The notes below the pieces were generated by a model. It made no database searches. It worked only from the letters and a program-made list of their open reading frames with translations, and was not told the DNA's origin. A DNA stretch of 64,000 nucleotides from Caryophanales bacterium UBA6768 (lineage in GTDB: Bacteria > Bacillota > Bacilli > Bacillales_D > Amphibacillaceae): contig DKGO01000195.1 in assembly GCA_002453315.1 (NCBI GenBank), positions 1 through 64,000 of the forward strand, read 5' to 3'. Position 1 is the stretch's first letter, and every line of letters starts with the position of its first letter. The translations under genes were made by a program, and so were the position numbers. Below are positions 38,747 to 46,881 of the stretch, piece after piece.

Positions 38747-38831
38747 TATAAAAAATAGATAAAATCGATATCAATATGAGATAATGAAAGGGAAAGAAGT
38801 TATAAAGGTATTATTGGAGGAGGATAAAATA

Positions 38832-39737
38832 ATGGAACTCAGACAAATTAAATATTTTATGGAAGTAGCAAGAAGTGAACATGTGACAGAAGCATCTAAA
38901 AAATTACATGTCGCACAATCAGCCATTAGCCGGCAAATATTTAATCTAGAGGATGAACTGGGTGTTGATTTGTTTATCCGTGAAGGACGCTCCATTCGTT
39001 TAACCCCAATTGGGCGAATATTTTTAGAACAAATGGAACGTGCGATGCATGTCATTGATGGGGCTAGGCAGATTGTGAAGGAGTATGTTGACCCTAAAAA
39101 GGGCACCATTCATATAGGATTTACAACGAGTTTAGCGTCTTATATTATGCCGACTGCGATTTATTACTTTAGGCAGCAATATCCAGACGTTAAATTTGAA
39201 TTGAATCAATCAGCATATGTTGAGTTAATTGAAGCGGTCAAAAAAGGGCAAATTAATATTGCATTAGTTGGGCCACCCCCTATCGAAGAAGAGAGAATAA
39301 AAAGTAAAATACTATTTACAGAAAATATTGTGGCTCTATTACCATCTAATCATCCGTTAGCAACAAAATCTTCTTTGTTGTTAAATGAATTGCAAAATGA
39401 AACTTTCGTCCTTTTTCCTAAAGGCAACGTCATTCGTAAATTAATTATGGATGGATGCCAACAAAGGGGCTTCCAACCGAATGTTGCATTTGAAGGGGAA
39501 GATTTTGATACGATTAAAGGACTTGTTTCAGCGGGACTAGGAATTACGTTAATTCCTGAGGTAACTATTGTCGATTGTTTACCTAGGGCAACCGTAAAGG
39601 TCCCCATTTCTGAACCAAACCTAAAACGGTCAGTCGCTGCTATCATTCCGACTGAAAGGGAATTACTACCGACAGAAAAGTTATTTTTTGAGTTTATTAA
39701 GCCATTTTTTGCGAGAATAGAAGACTATCAATATTAA
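38832..39737 (+). CDS. gltC: LysR-family regulator, GltC-like
   Basis: 301-residue LysR protein closely resembling B. subtilis GltC: MELRQIKYFMEVARSEHVTEA, LHVAQSAISRQIFNLEDELGVDLF in the winged helix, then GFTTSLASYIMPT and EGEDFDTIKGLVSAGLGITLIPE in the effector domain. GltC activates gltAB (glutamate synthase) in response to 2-oxoglutarate. Here the neighbour is gdhA instead, so its target has probably changed. Upstream codons reach 38784, but GGAGGAGG at 38816-38823 fixes ATG 38832. Confidence 0.88.
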   Translation: MELRQIKYFMEVARSEHVTEASKKLHVAQSAISRQIFNLEDELGVDLFIREGRSIRLTPIGRIFLEQMERAMHVIDGARQIVKEYVDPKKGTIHIGFTTSLASYIMPTAIYYFRQQYPDVKFELNQSAYVELIEAVKKGQINIALVGPPPIEEERIKSKILFTENIVALLPSNHPLATKSSLLLNELQNETFVLFPKGNVIRKLIMDGCQQRGFQPNVAFEGEDFDTIKGLVSAGLGITLIPEVTIVDCLPRATVKVPISEPNLKRSVAAIIPTERELLPTEKLFFEFIKPFFARIEDYQY

Positions 39738-39764
39738 GCCTATAGAAAAAATTAATGCAAAGGG

Positions 39765-41372
39765 ATGAGGGGAATGAAGTGGAGAGAAGCGGAACAATTA
39801 CAATCGTTATTAGAACAATTAGTTGGTTGGGATAGTCGAACAGGAACAAATGGTGAAAAAAAGTTTCCCTATCTTTTAATGGAATTATTACAATCCTTAT
39901 GCTATTTTGAAAAAAATCGTAGACAATTGACGTTACACAATGTTGGGTCACAATTACACGCCTTAACAGCATTGTACAAGTACGGTAAAACTAAAAACAC
40001 GATTATCTTAATGAGTCATTTTGATACTGTCCATATAGATGATTATGGTGAATTATCAACTGTAGCTCTACAACCTAATAATCTTATTGAACAGTTACGG
40101 CAAAATTTGAGCGAGTATTCAGAGGATGTCCAAAAAGATATACAATCTAAGGAATATTTATTTGGACGTGGAACGATGGATATGAAAATAGGCCTTGCTC
40201 TTCATCTTCATATACTAGAGAAAGCAATTGTAGAAAAATGGCCGGTTAATATTTTACTCGTCACAGTACCCGATGAGGAAGTGAATTCGCTAGGAATGAG
40301 GGGTGTCGTTCCTAATTTAGTCGATTTAGGCAAGCAATTTTCTCTACAATATGAATTAGTGATTAATAGTGAGCCAACATTTGCTGAGGCGGAAACAGAT
40401 GAGACCTATCATATTTATACAGGGTCGATCGGTAAAATGATGCCAGCAGCATTATTTTTCGGCAAAGAAACCCATGCTGGACAGCCACTCAGTGGTTTGA
40501 CAAGTCATATCATGGCAGCGCATTTAACGAAAGCAATGGAATGGAATGACACATTTGTAGAGAAAGAGGCTGGTGAAGTTACCCCTTATCCAATTTGTTT
40601 ACAAATGAATGATTTAAAAACGGCCTATTCCGTTCAAACCTCCCATCATAGTTATGCTTTGTATAATGTTTTTGTCTTTAATCGCAATGCCGAACAAATC
40701 ATGGAGAAGTTTAAACAAGTAACCATCGAAGCAATGAATAAATGTGACAAACAATATGCTAACAGTTGCCAATTACAACAAATAGACCGGCAAACTAACC
40801 CAATCCAAGTGCTAGAATTTCATGAGTTACGAGCATATGTAATAGAAAAGCATGGCAGTTCAAAAGTTGGACAAATAGAGTCAAAAATTTTACAAAACAA
40901 CCTAACAGATGAACGAGAGAAATCAATTAAACTATGCGATGAATTGATGAATTATTGTCCTGAATTGGCTCCAGCAACAATTATTTTCTTTGCACCATCG
41001 TATTATCCATCGGTAAATACTGCACACAATACAACTAATAAAAAGGTAGTTGCTTATATAGGAAAGATATTTAAAGAGAATTTTAATATGAAGCCAAAAC
41101 ATATTCATTATTTTCCAGGGATATCAGATTTAAGTTATATAAGTTATGATCAACATGACGAAGGTTGGAAATCTTTTAAACAGAATTCCCCTGGTTGGGG
41201 TGATGTTTATGAAATTCCTTTTGAGGATATGAAAAAATTACAAATACCCCTTATCAATTTAGGCCCTTTTGGTAAAGATGCTCATAAGGAAACTGAAAGG
41301 CTTCATAAAAAAAGTGCCTTCCTACGAACGCCATTTGTTTTAGAACAAATCATTAGGTATTTTTTTAAGTAA
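39765..41372 (+). CDS. rocB: RocB-like M20-family peptidase
   Basis: 535-residue protein of the M20/M28 zinc peptidase clan, similar to RocB of the arginine utilisation cluster, whose exact reaction is unproven. Metal-site motifs are MSHFDTVH, GRGTMDMKIG and VPDEEVNS; ETHAGQPLSGL and FPGISDLSY follow. The start is uncertain between ATG 39765 and ATG 39774, which share an AAAGGGATGAGGGG leader. It follows the GltC-like gene by 27 bp and could be read with it, which would fit a theme of glutamate and arginine nitrogen metabolism. Confidence 0.88.
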   Translation: MRGMKWREAEQLQSLLEQLVGWDSRTGTNGEKKFPYLLMELLQSLCYFEKNRRQLTLHNVGSQLHALTALYKYGKTKNTIILMSHFDTVHIDDYGELSTVALQPNNLIEQLRQNLSEYSEDVQKDIQSKEYLFGRGTMDMKIGLALHLHILEKAIVEKWPVNILLVTVPDEEVNSLGMRGVVPNLVDLGKQFSLQYELVINSEPTFAEAETDETYHIYTGSIGKMMPAALFFGKETHAGQPLSGLTSHIMAAHLTKAMEWNDTFVEKEAGEVTPYPICLQMNDLKTAYSVQTSHHSYALYNVFVFNRNAEQIMEKFKQVTIEAMNKCDKQYANSCQLQQIDRQTNPIQVLEFHELRAYVIEKHGSSKVGQIESKILQNNLTDEREKSIKLCDELMNYCPELAPATIIFFAPSYYPSVNTAHNTTNKKVVAYIGKIFKENFNMKPKHIHYFPGISDLSYISYDQHDEGWKSFKQNSPGWGDVYEIPFEDMKKLQIPLINLGPFGKDAHKETERLHKKSAFLRTPFVLEQIIRYFFK

Positions 41373-41396
41373 TTTGTTTTCCCATTGTTTTTAAGG

Positions 41397-41425
41397 TTGC
41401 AAAAAGATTTTATGTATAGTATATT
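41397..41425 (+). promoter_or_regulatory. Promoter of the B12-controlled nrd operon
   Basis: TTGCAA (41397-41402) and TATATT (41420-41425), with a 17-bp spacer, form a good sigma-A promoter placed about 45 bp before the riboswitch. Confidence 0.65.
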
Positions 41426-41469
41426 AGACACAATATCTAGTTTCACATAAAAACTAAATACAATATATA

Positions 41470-41672
41470 GTGTTTTTGGTGACACTTTGTGTCTGAAAAG
41501 GGAATCTAGTAAAAAGCTAGAACTGCCCCCGCAACTGTATATGTGACGAAAGAAGATACCACTGTGCTAATTAAAATGGATGATGGGTGAAAGTCCCATC
41601 ACTTCCAAAGTGATAAAGGCATGGGAAGGTTTCGAGTAGGTAATTCACATGAGTCAGGAGACCTACCAAGGA
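41470..41672 (+). promoter_or_regulatory. Cobalamin (adenosylcobalamin) riboswitch
   Basis: The leader holds the conserved cobalamin-aptamer blocks in order: AAAGGGAATC, the CTAG/CTAG stem, AACTGCCCCCGCAACTGT (41520-41537), the internal hairpins, GGCATGGGAAGG (41619-41630), and the closing GAGTCAGGAGACCTACC (41651-41667). This is the B12-box region. B12 riboswitches on class I ribonucleotide reductase operons are known to switch the B12-independent enzyme off when B12 allows a class II enzyme to work. It sits in the 455-bp gap before the reductase genes and explains most of it. Confidence 0.95.
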
Positions 41673-41745
41673 CGCTGAAAAGTTTCTGTTCCCCGGGGTG
41701 AGGGAGAATGAAGCGATTAATGTGATCATGAATTATTATCAATTC

Positions 41746-41785
41746 AATCGTTTATTCTCATATGTTGGGGATAGACGATTTTTTT
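41746..41785 (+). terminator. Riboswitch-controlled terminator with competing antiterminator
   Basis: AATCGTTTAT (41746-41755) pairs with ATAGACGATT (41771-41780), a 10-bp stem with one G-U pair, a 15-nt loop and a following T run. The same left arm can instead pair with GAATGAAGCGATT at 41706-41718, a mutually exclusive hairpin. This is the expected layout of a transcription-attenuating expression platform. Confidence 0.7.
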
Positions 41786-41827
41786 ACTTTAATTAAATTG
41801 TTAATTAATACATAGGAGGGAAACTAC

Positions 41828-44059
41828 ATGAATCGTTTAATGGGAATCGAACATGACTTGTCACACTTTGTACAGGAAGTAACAAAGGATTTACAAGTAG
41901 ACGTACAATCATTTAAAGAGAAACTTCAAAGGGGGCTGACGGGTGATGAAACGCTTAAGAAACTAACTAATTTATCTATAAAGATCGCCCTAGAAAATAT
42001 TGATGAGGCCAATCCTAATTGGACTTATGTTGCAAGTAGGATTTATTTAAACCAACTATATGAGGATGCCAGAACCAATCGAAAAATAAAAGTAGCAAAT
42101 CCTTATAGCGACTTTTATCAAATGATTCAACAACTAACAGAAAAAGGCATTTACACACCGACTATTTTGGAAAAGTATTCCCTAAGTGATATTAACTATT
42201 TTAATCAATGCATCGTTTCTGAAAGAGATTATTTCTTTAATTATTTGGCTTTATACACTTTAGCCACCCGTTATTTAGCAACAGATCATAATAAAAATGT
42301 TTTTGAATTACCGCAAGAAAGATGGATGATCATTGCGATGCATTTAATGCAGGATGAACCAACATCGAAAAGAAGAAAGTTAGTAAAGGAGGCCTATTGG
42401 GCATTAAGCAATTTATACATGACTGTTGCTACACCAACGATGACAAATGCAGGTAAAACCCATGGACAATTAAGTTCATGTTTCATAGATACTGTCAGTG
42501 ATAGTTTGCAGTCAATTTATGATGTGAATACAGATGTCGCACAGCTATCGAAAAATGGTGGTGGTATCGGTGTATATATGGGGAAAGTGCGTGGAAGGGG
42601 TAGTTCAATAAAAAACTTTAAAGGGATGTCAAGTGGTGTTGTTCCTTGGATTCGTCAGTTGAATAATACGGCTGTAAGTGTTGACCAATTAGGAACACGA
42701 AAAGGGGCTATTGCAGTATATTTAGATGTTTGGCATTCTGATATCGAGTCTTTTTTAGATTTAAAATTAAATAATGGTGATGAGCGAATGCGGGCCCATG
42801 ATATTTTCCTAGGGGTGACACTTCCCGACTATTTTATGGAACAAGTAGAGGCTAGAGGAGATTGGTATCTATTTGACCCACATGAAGTAAGACAAATCAT
42901 GGGTTTTCAATTGGAAGATTACTATGATGAAAAAATCGGGGAAGGCTCATGGCGTCAAAAATATTTTGAGTGTATTGCGAATAATAGTTTATCACGAAAG
43001 GTAGTTCCTGCAATTGATATTATGAAACGAATCATGGTATCACAGCTTGAAACAGGGACCCCATTTATGTTTTACCGTGATGAGGTGAATAGAAGTAATT
43101 CTAATGATCATGAGGGGATGATCTATTGTTCAAATTTGTGTACGGAAATTACACAAAATCAGTCACCAACACAATTTATTGAACAATATTTGGAAGATGA
43201 TGAAACGATTGTAAAAAAATATCAATCGGGTGATTATGTCGTTTGTAATTTAAGTTCCATTAACCTAGGACGTGCTGTTCCTACCAATATATTGGAAAGA
43301 TTAATCCCTATTCAAGTAAGAATGTTAGATAATGTAATTGATATTAATACATTACCGATTATGCAAGCACAAATTACCAATCAAAAGTATCGTGCAATTG
43401 GATTGGGGACATTTGGTTGGCACCATCTTCTCGCACAAAAAGAAATAGAATGGGAAAGTGAAGAAGCGGTTCAATATGCAGATGAACTGTATGAACATAT
43501 TGCTTATTTAACGATTGAGGCGAGTATGGAATTGAGTAAGGAAAAAGGATGTTATCCGAAATTTGAGGGCAGTAAATGGTCAACAGGCGCTTATTTTGAT
43601 ATTAGAAAATATGAAGGAGACAAATGGCTTACATTAAAAAAGCAAGTAATGGAACATGGTATCCGAAATGCTTATTTAATGGCGATTGCACCAAACTCTT
43701 CTACAGCAATGATTGCCGGTTCAACGGCGAGTATTGATCCGATTTTCCAAGTATTTTATCACGAAGAGAAAAAGGATTTTAAAATTCCATTCACAGCACC
43801 TGATTTAGACCATCATACGTATCGTATTTATCGTCGTTCCGCTTATATTTTAGACCAACGGTGGTCTGTCAGGCAAAATGCAGCACGACAAAGGCATATT
43901 GATCAAAGTATTTCATTCAACCTTTACGTACCAAACACAATTCGAGCCTCAGTACTCTTGGATTTACAATTACAAGCCTGGCGTAAAGGGTTGAAAACGA
44001 CCTATTACGTTCGTTCAACGTCAAGTGATATAGAAGAATGTGAGTGGTGTCATTCATGA
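41828..44059 (+). CDS. nrdE: Class I ribonucleotide reductase, alpha subunit
   Basis: 743-residue catalytic subunit that reduces ribonucleotides to deoxyribonucleotides. Active-site cysteines are C218 (QLSSCFIDT), C438 (SNLCTEI) and C473 (VVCNLSSINL); the C-terminal pair in ECEWC would pass electrons. IAPNSSTAMIAGSTASIDP is the phosphate-binding stretch. The N-terminal 100 residues look like a degenerate ATP-cone/N-domain. Whether it is of NrdA or NrdE subtype is not clear by eye, and the GLGTFGWHHLLAQ segment is unusual. It is the first gene of an operon under a B12 riboswitch and is followed directly by flavodoxin and beta-subunit genes. Confidence 0.93.
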   Translation: MNRLMGIEHDLSHFVQEVTKDLQVDVQSFKEKLQRGLTGDETLKKLTNLSIKIALENIDEANPNWTYVASRIYLNQLYEDARTNRKIKVANPYSDFYQMIQQLTEKGIYTPTILEKYSLSDINYFNQCIVSERDYFFNYLALYTLATRYLATDHNKNVFELPQERWMIIAMHLMQDEPTSKRRKLVKEAYWALSNLYMTVATPTMTNAGKTHGQLSSCFIDTVSDSLQSIYDVNTDVAQLSKNGGGIGVYMGKVRGRGSSIKNFKGMSSGVVPWIRQLNNTAVSVDQLGTRKGAIAVYLDVWHSDIESFLDLKLNNGDERMRAHDIFLGVTLPDYFMEQVEARGDWYLFDPHEVRQIMGFQLEDYYDEKIGEGSWRQKYFECIANNSLSRKVVPAIDIMKRIMVSQLETGTPFMFYRDEVNRSNSNDHEGMIYCSNLCTEITQNQSPTQFIEQYLEDDETIVKKYQSGDYVVCNLSSINLGRAVPTNILERLIPIQVRMLDNVIDINTLPIMQAQITNQKYRAIGLGTFGWHHLLAQKEIEWESEEAVQYADELYEHIAYLTIEASMELSKEKGCYPKFEGSKWSTGAYFDIRKYEGDKWLTLKKQVMEHGIRNAYLMAIAPNSSTAMIAGSTASIDPIFQVFYHEEKKDFKIPFTAPDLDHHTYRIYRRSAYILDQRWSVRQNAARQRHIDQSISFNLYVPNTIRASVLLDLQLQAWRKGLKTTYYVRSTSSDIEECEWCHS

Positions 44060-44493
44060 AATATTTAATTGCTTATTTATCCTACAGTGGTAACACAGAA
44101 GAAATTGCTCAGTATATTGAGGCAAGACTTCATTACGACGGAGCGGAAGTTGACACATATGAAATTGGCTATGGAATGATTCCGGATGTATCACAATATG
44201 ATAAAATTTTTCTCGGGACATTTACGTGGGAGTATGGTTATACTCCAGATGAAATAAAGGACTTCGTTTCAGAAGTTGGTTATAAACCAAAAAATATTGC
44301 TGTTTTTGGATCAGGTGATACACAATTTGGTGGTGATGATTTATTTTGTCGGGCAGTTGATCGATTGGTAACTTTTTATCAAAGCCCCTGGGATGGGTTG
44401 AAAATCGAACAATCACCAAGGGGATATCAAGAACGTCTAATAGACCAATGGTTAGAAGGAGTGTTGAAATATGACGGCATTATTGCTTCATAG
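44056..44493 (+). CDS. Flavodoxin between the reductase subunits
   Basis: 145-residue flavodoxin with the FMN phosphate loop YSGNTEEIAQYIE and LGTFTWEYGYTPDEIKDFV and FGSGDTQFGG segments. It is not a typical NrdI by motif, but takes the NrdI position in the operon; it may supply electrons or oxidant for assembly of the beta-subunit cofactor. The frame reaches GTG 44044; ATG 44056 overlaps the nrdE stop as ATGA and is chosen. The end overlaps nrdF by 23 bp. Confidence 0.88.
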   Translation: MKYLIAYLSYSGNTEEIAQYIEARLHYDGAEVDTYEIGYGMIPDVSQYDKIFLGTFTWEYGYTPDEIKDFVSEVGYKPKNIAVFGSGDTQFGGDDLFCRAVDRLVTFYQSPWDGLKIEQSPRGYQERLIDQWLEGVLKYDGIIAS

Positions 44494-45514
44494 GGCAAAA
44501 ACATTAGAACCAAAAAATCCAAACAAATCAACGAGGTTATTCGGGGGTAAAACGAGTGGAATTTTAAATTGGAATGATATTGCATATCCCCATTGGTATA
44601 AGATGTATAAACGATTAGTGGGAAACTATTGGCAAGCGGATGAAGTGAGTATGGCAAATGATGTTAATGAATTTCCCAATTTAACGGAAGAAGAACAAGA
44701 TGCTTATTTAAAAATTATCGGACTTTTATCAACATTAGATGCCCCGCAAACGAGAACGGCATTATTAATCTCACTGTATGCAACAGATCCATCTGTGCAA
44801 TCGATTATGGCTGTTATCGCCCAACAAGAAGCAGTCCATAATGAAAGTTATTCTTACGTACTTTCCTCGGTAGTTTCGCTAGCTAAGCAAAATAAATCGT
44901 TTGAGCTAGGACGAAGAGATCCAATCTTGTTAAAAAGAAACGAAGCCATCATGGATCAATATAATTTGTTTGTCTCCAAGCCGACGATTGAGAATATTTT
45001 GAAAACATGTGTCTATACGGCACTTTTGGAAGGAATGTTTTTTTACTCTGGCTTCGCCTTCTTTTACAATTTAGCACGTCACAATAAAATGGTTGGCACT
45101 TCTACGATGGTTAGTTATATTAATCGGGATGAATTAGAACATGGCCGTTTTATTTCCGAATTGTTTCGTGCCACTTTGGCGGAAAATCCTGCCTATAATA
45201 ATGAGGCACTTATTGGTTGGGTATATGAACGATTCAAACAATCAGTTGATTTAGAAATTGAATGGTCAACTTATGTATTGAAAAAGGTAAAAGGGATTGA
45301 TGTAGAAGAGATGATGGGATATATTAAATATCGAGCAAATAAAATGTTGCGAATGATGGGGTTGAATGAGATATATCCCGATTATGTAGAGAATCCAATG
45401 AAATGGATTAGAGCCTATGTCGATAATTTTGATGGGACAAAAACAGATTTTTTCGAACAAAAGTCACGTCAATATACAAAAACGAGTGATTTGAATGGCT
45501 TTGATGATTTGTAA
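44471..45514 (+). CDS. nrdF: Class I ribonucleotide reductase, beta subunit
   Basis: 347-residue radical-generating subunit. All six metal ligands are visible: D90 (STLDAPQ), E120 and H123 (QQEAVHNES), E187 (LLEGMFFYSGF), E221 and H224 (RDELEHGRF). The radical tyrosine is Y127, four residues after H123 as in E. coli NrdB. It is therefore a conventional tyrosyl-radical enzyme needing oxygen. GGAGTG precedes the ATG, inside the flavodoxin gene. A strong terminator ends the operon. Confidence 0.95.
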   Translation: MTALLLHRAKTLEPKNPNKSTRLFGGKTSGILNWNDIAYPHWYKMYKRLVGNYWQADEVSMANDVNEFPNLTEEEQDAYLKIIGLLSTLDAPQTRTALLISLYATDPSVQSIMAVIAQQEAVHNESYSYVLSSVVSLAKQNKSFELGRRDPILLKRNEAIMDQYNLFVSKPTIENILKTCVYTALLEGMFFYSGFAFFYNLARHNKMVGTSTMVSYINRDELEHGRFISELFRATLAENPAYNNEALIGWVYERFKQSVDLEIEWSTYVLKKVKGIDVEEMMGYIKYRANKMLRMMGLNEIYPDYVENPMKWIRAYVDNFDGTKTDFFEQKSRQYTKTSDLNGFDDL

Positions 45515-45537
45515 GGTGAAACGAAATTGAATGCAAG

Positions 45538-45582
45538 AAAGCCTTTTTGCTAATTGGAAATCAGTTAGTAGAAAGGCTTTTT
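45538..45582 (+). terminator. Terminator after nrdF
   Basis: A 16-bp stem with two wobble pairs (45538-45553 with 45565-45580) has an 11-nt loop; the arms are AAAGCCTTT and AAAGGCTTT-like, with T residues following. Confidence 0.88.
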
Positions 45583-45648
45583 GAGTTCTTCTCTTTTTAA
45601 ATCAAATTTTGTTCATGTATAATAGAAAAGATAGAGAGGAAGTAATTC

Positions 45649-46842
45649 ATGGACAATGAACACGACCCGAAAATATTTACAAGGGATTTCATATTAATTT
45701 GGCTTGCAAATTTCTTTATTTTTCTCGGATTTCAAATGACGTTACCTACAATACCAATATTTATTAACAAACTTGGTGGAAGTGAACAAATTATCGGCAT
45801 TATCGTTGGGATCTTTACATTTTCGGCACTTATATTTCGTCCGTATGCTGGGAAAGCTTTAGAGACGAAGGGAAGAGGCATCGTTTATATGTTTGGTCTC
45901 GGATTATTTGTACTTGCTGTAGGAACTTTTGGTTTCTTAAAAAGTATTATTGCGTTAATTGTAATGAGAATTATCCAAGGGATCGGTTGGGGATTTTCAA
46001 CGACAGCATCAGGGACAATTGCGACAGACCTCATACCCCCTAAACGACGTGGAGAGGGAATGGGTTACTATGGTCTATCGGGTAATTTGGCGTTAGCCCT
46101 TGGTCCCGCCTTAGGGCTTTCAATCGTCGGGAAAATGTCATTTACGTACTTTTTTTTAATTTGTGCGGGTTTAGGTTTGGTCGCTATATTACTGTCGTTA
46201 AGTATAAGGTTTAAAAAAGTAGATGATTCGCCAAATAAAACGAAAGTAGCTCGGTTTGATGTTTTTGAAAAAACAGCTATTAATCCCGCTATTTTGTTGT
46301 TTTTTATTACAGCAACTTTTGGTGGAATTGCTTCATTTCTTCCACTATACGCTATAGAAAAGGATATTGCAGGAATTCAAATATATTTTGTTGCCTATGC
46401 TTTGGCATTAATGTTAACACGTACCTTTGCTGGGCGATTATACGATCAAAAAGGGGATTTATATGTGATCCCCCCAGGTCTTATTTTAATCTTTATTGCG
46501 ATGTTATTTTTATCATGGCTTCCTAATACAGGGATGTTAATTACGGCAGGTATTTTGTACGGATTTGGTTTTGGCATGGTACAACCGGCCTTGCAAGCGT
46601 GGGCGGTTGACAAAGCCCCTTTAAATCGTAAAGGAATGGCAAATGCAACATTTTTCTCATCGTTTGATTTAGGTGTGGGGGTTGGAGCAATTTTGTTTGG
46701 TCAATTAGCTTTTTTATTTGGATACTATATGATTTATCTTGTGGCAGCTTTTTCGGTGATGTTATCACTCGCATATTATACCCTTTTGGTCATTTCAGGA
46801 AAAAGGAATCCCCGAAAACATTCAACTACGGTGTCTAATTAA
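45649..46842 (+). CDS. MFS transporter
   Basis: 397-residue major facilitator with about 12 membrane segments. RPYAGKALETKGR is the loop 2-3 motif, and MRIIQGIGWGFSTTASGTIATDLIPPKRRGEGMGYYGLSGN is the drug-exporter-like motif region. The substrate is unknown; similar Bacillus proteins are annotated as drug or metallophore exporters. It has its own GAGAGGAAG ribosome binding site after the nrdF terminator and is followed by a helicase gene 39 bp later. Confidence 0.9.
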   Translation: MDNEHDPKIFTRDFILIWLANFFIFLGFQMTLPTIPIFINKLGGSEQIIGIIVGIFTFSALIFRPYAGKALETKGRGIVYMFGLGLFVLAVGTFGFLKSIIALIVMRIIQGIGWGFSTTASGTIATDLIPPKRRGEGMGYYGLSGNLALALGPALGLSIVGKMSFTYFFLICAGLGLVAILLSLSIRFKKVDDSPNKTKVARFDVFEKTAINPAILLFFITATFGGIASFLPLYAIEKDIAGIQIYFVAYALALMLTRTFAGRLYDQKGDLYVIPPGLILIFIAMLFLSWLPNTGMLITAGILYGFGFGMVQPALQAWAVDKAPLNRKGMANATFFSSFDLGVGVGAILFGQLAFLFGYYMIYLVAAFSVMLSLAYYTLLVISGKRNPRKHSTTVSN

Positions 46843-46881
46843 ATAAATGTAAATATTATTTTTAATAGGGGAGAACTAGGC

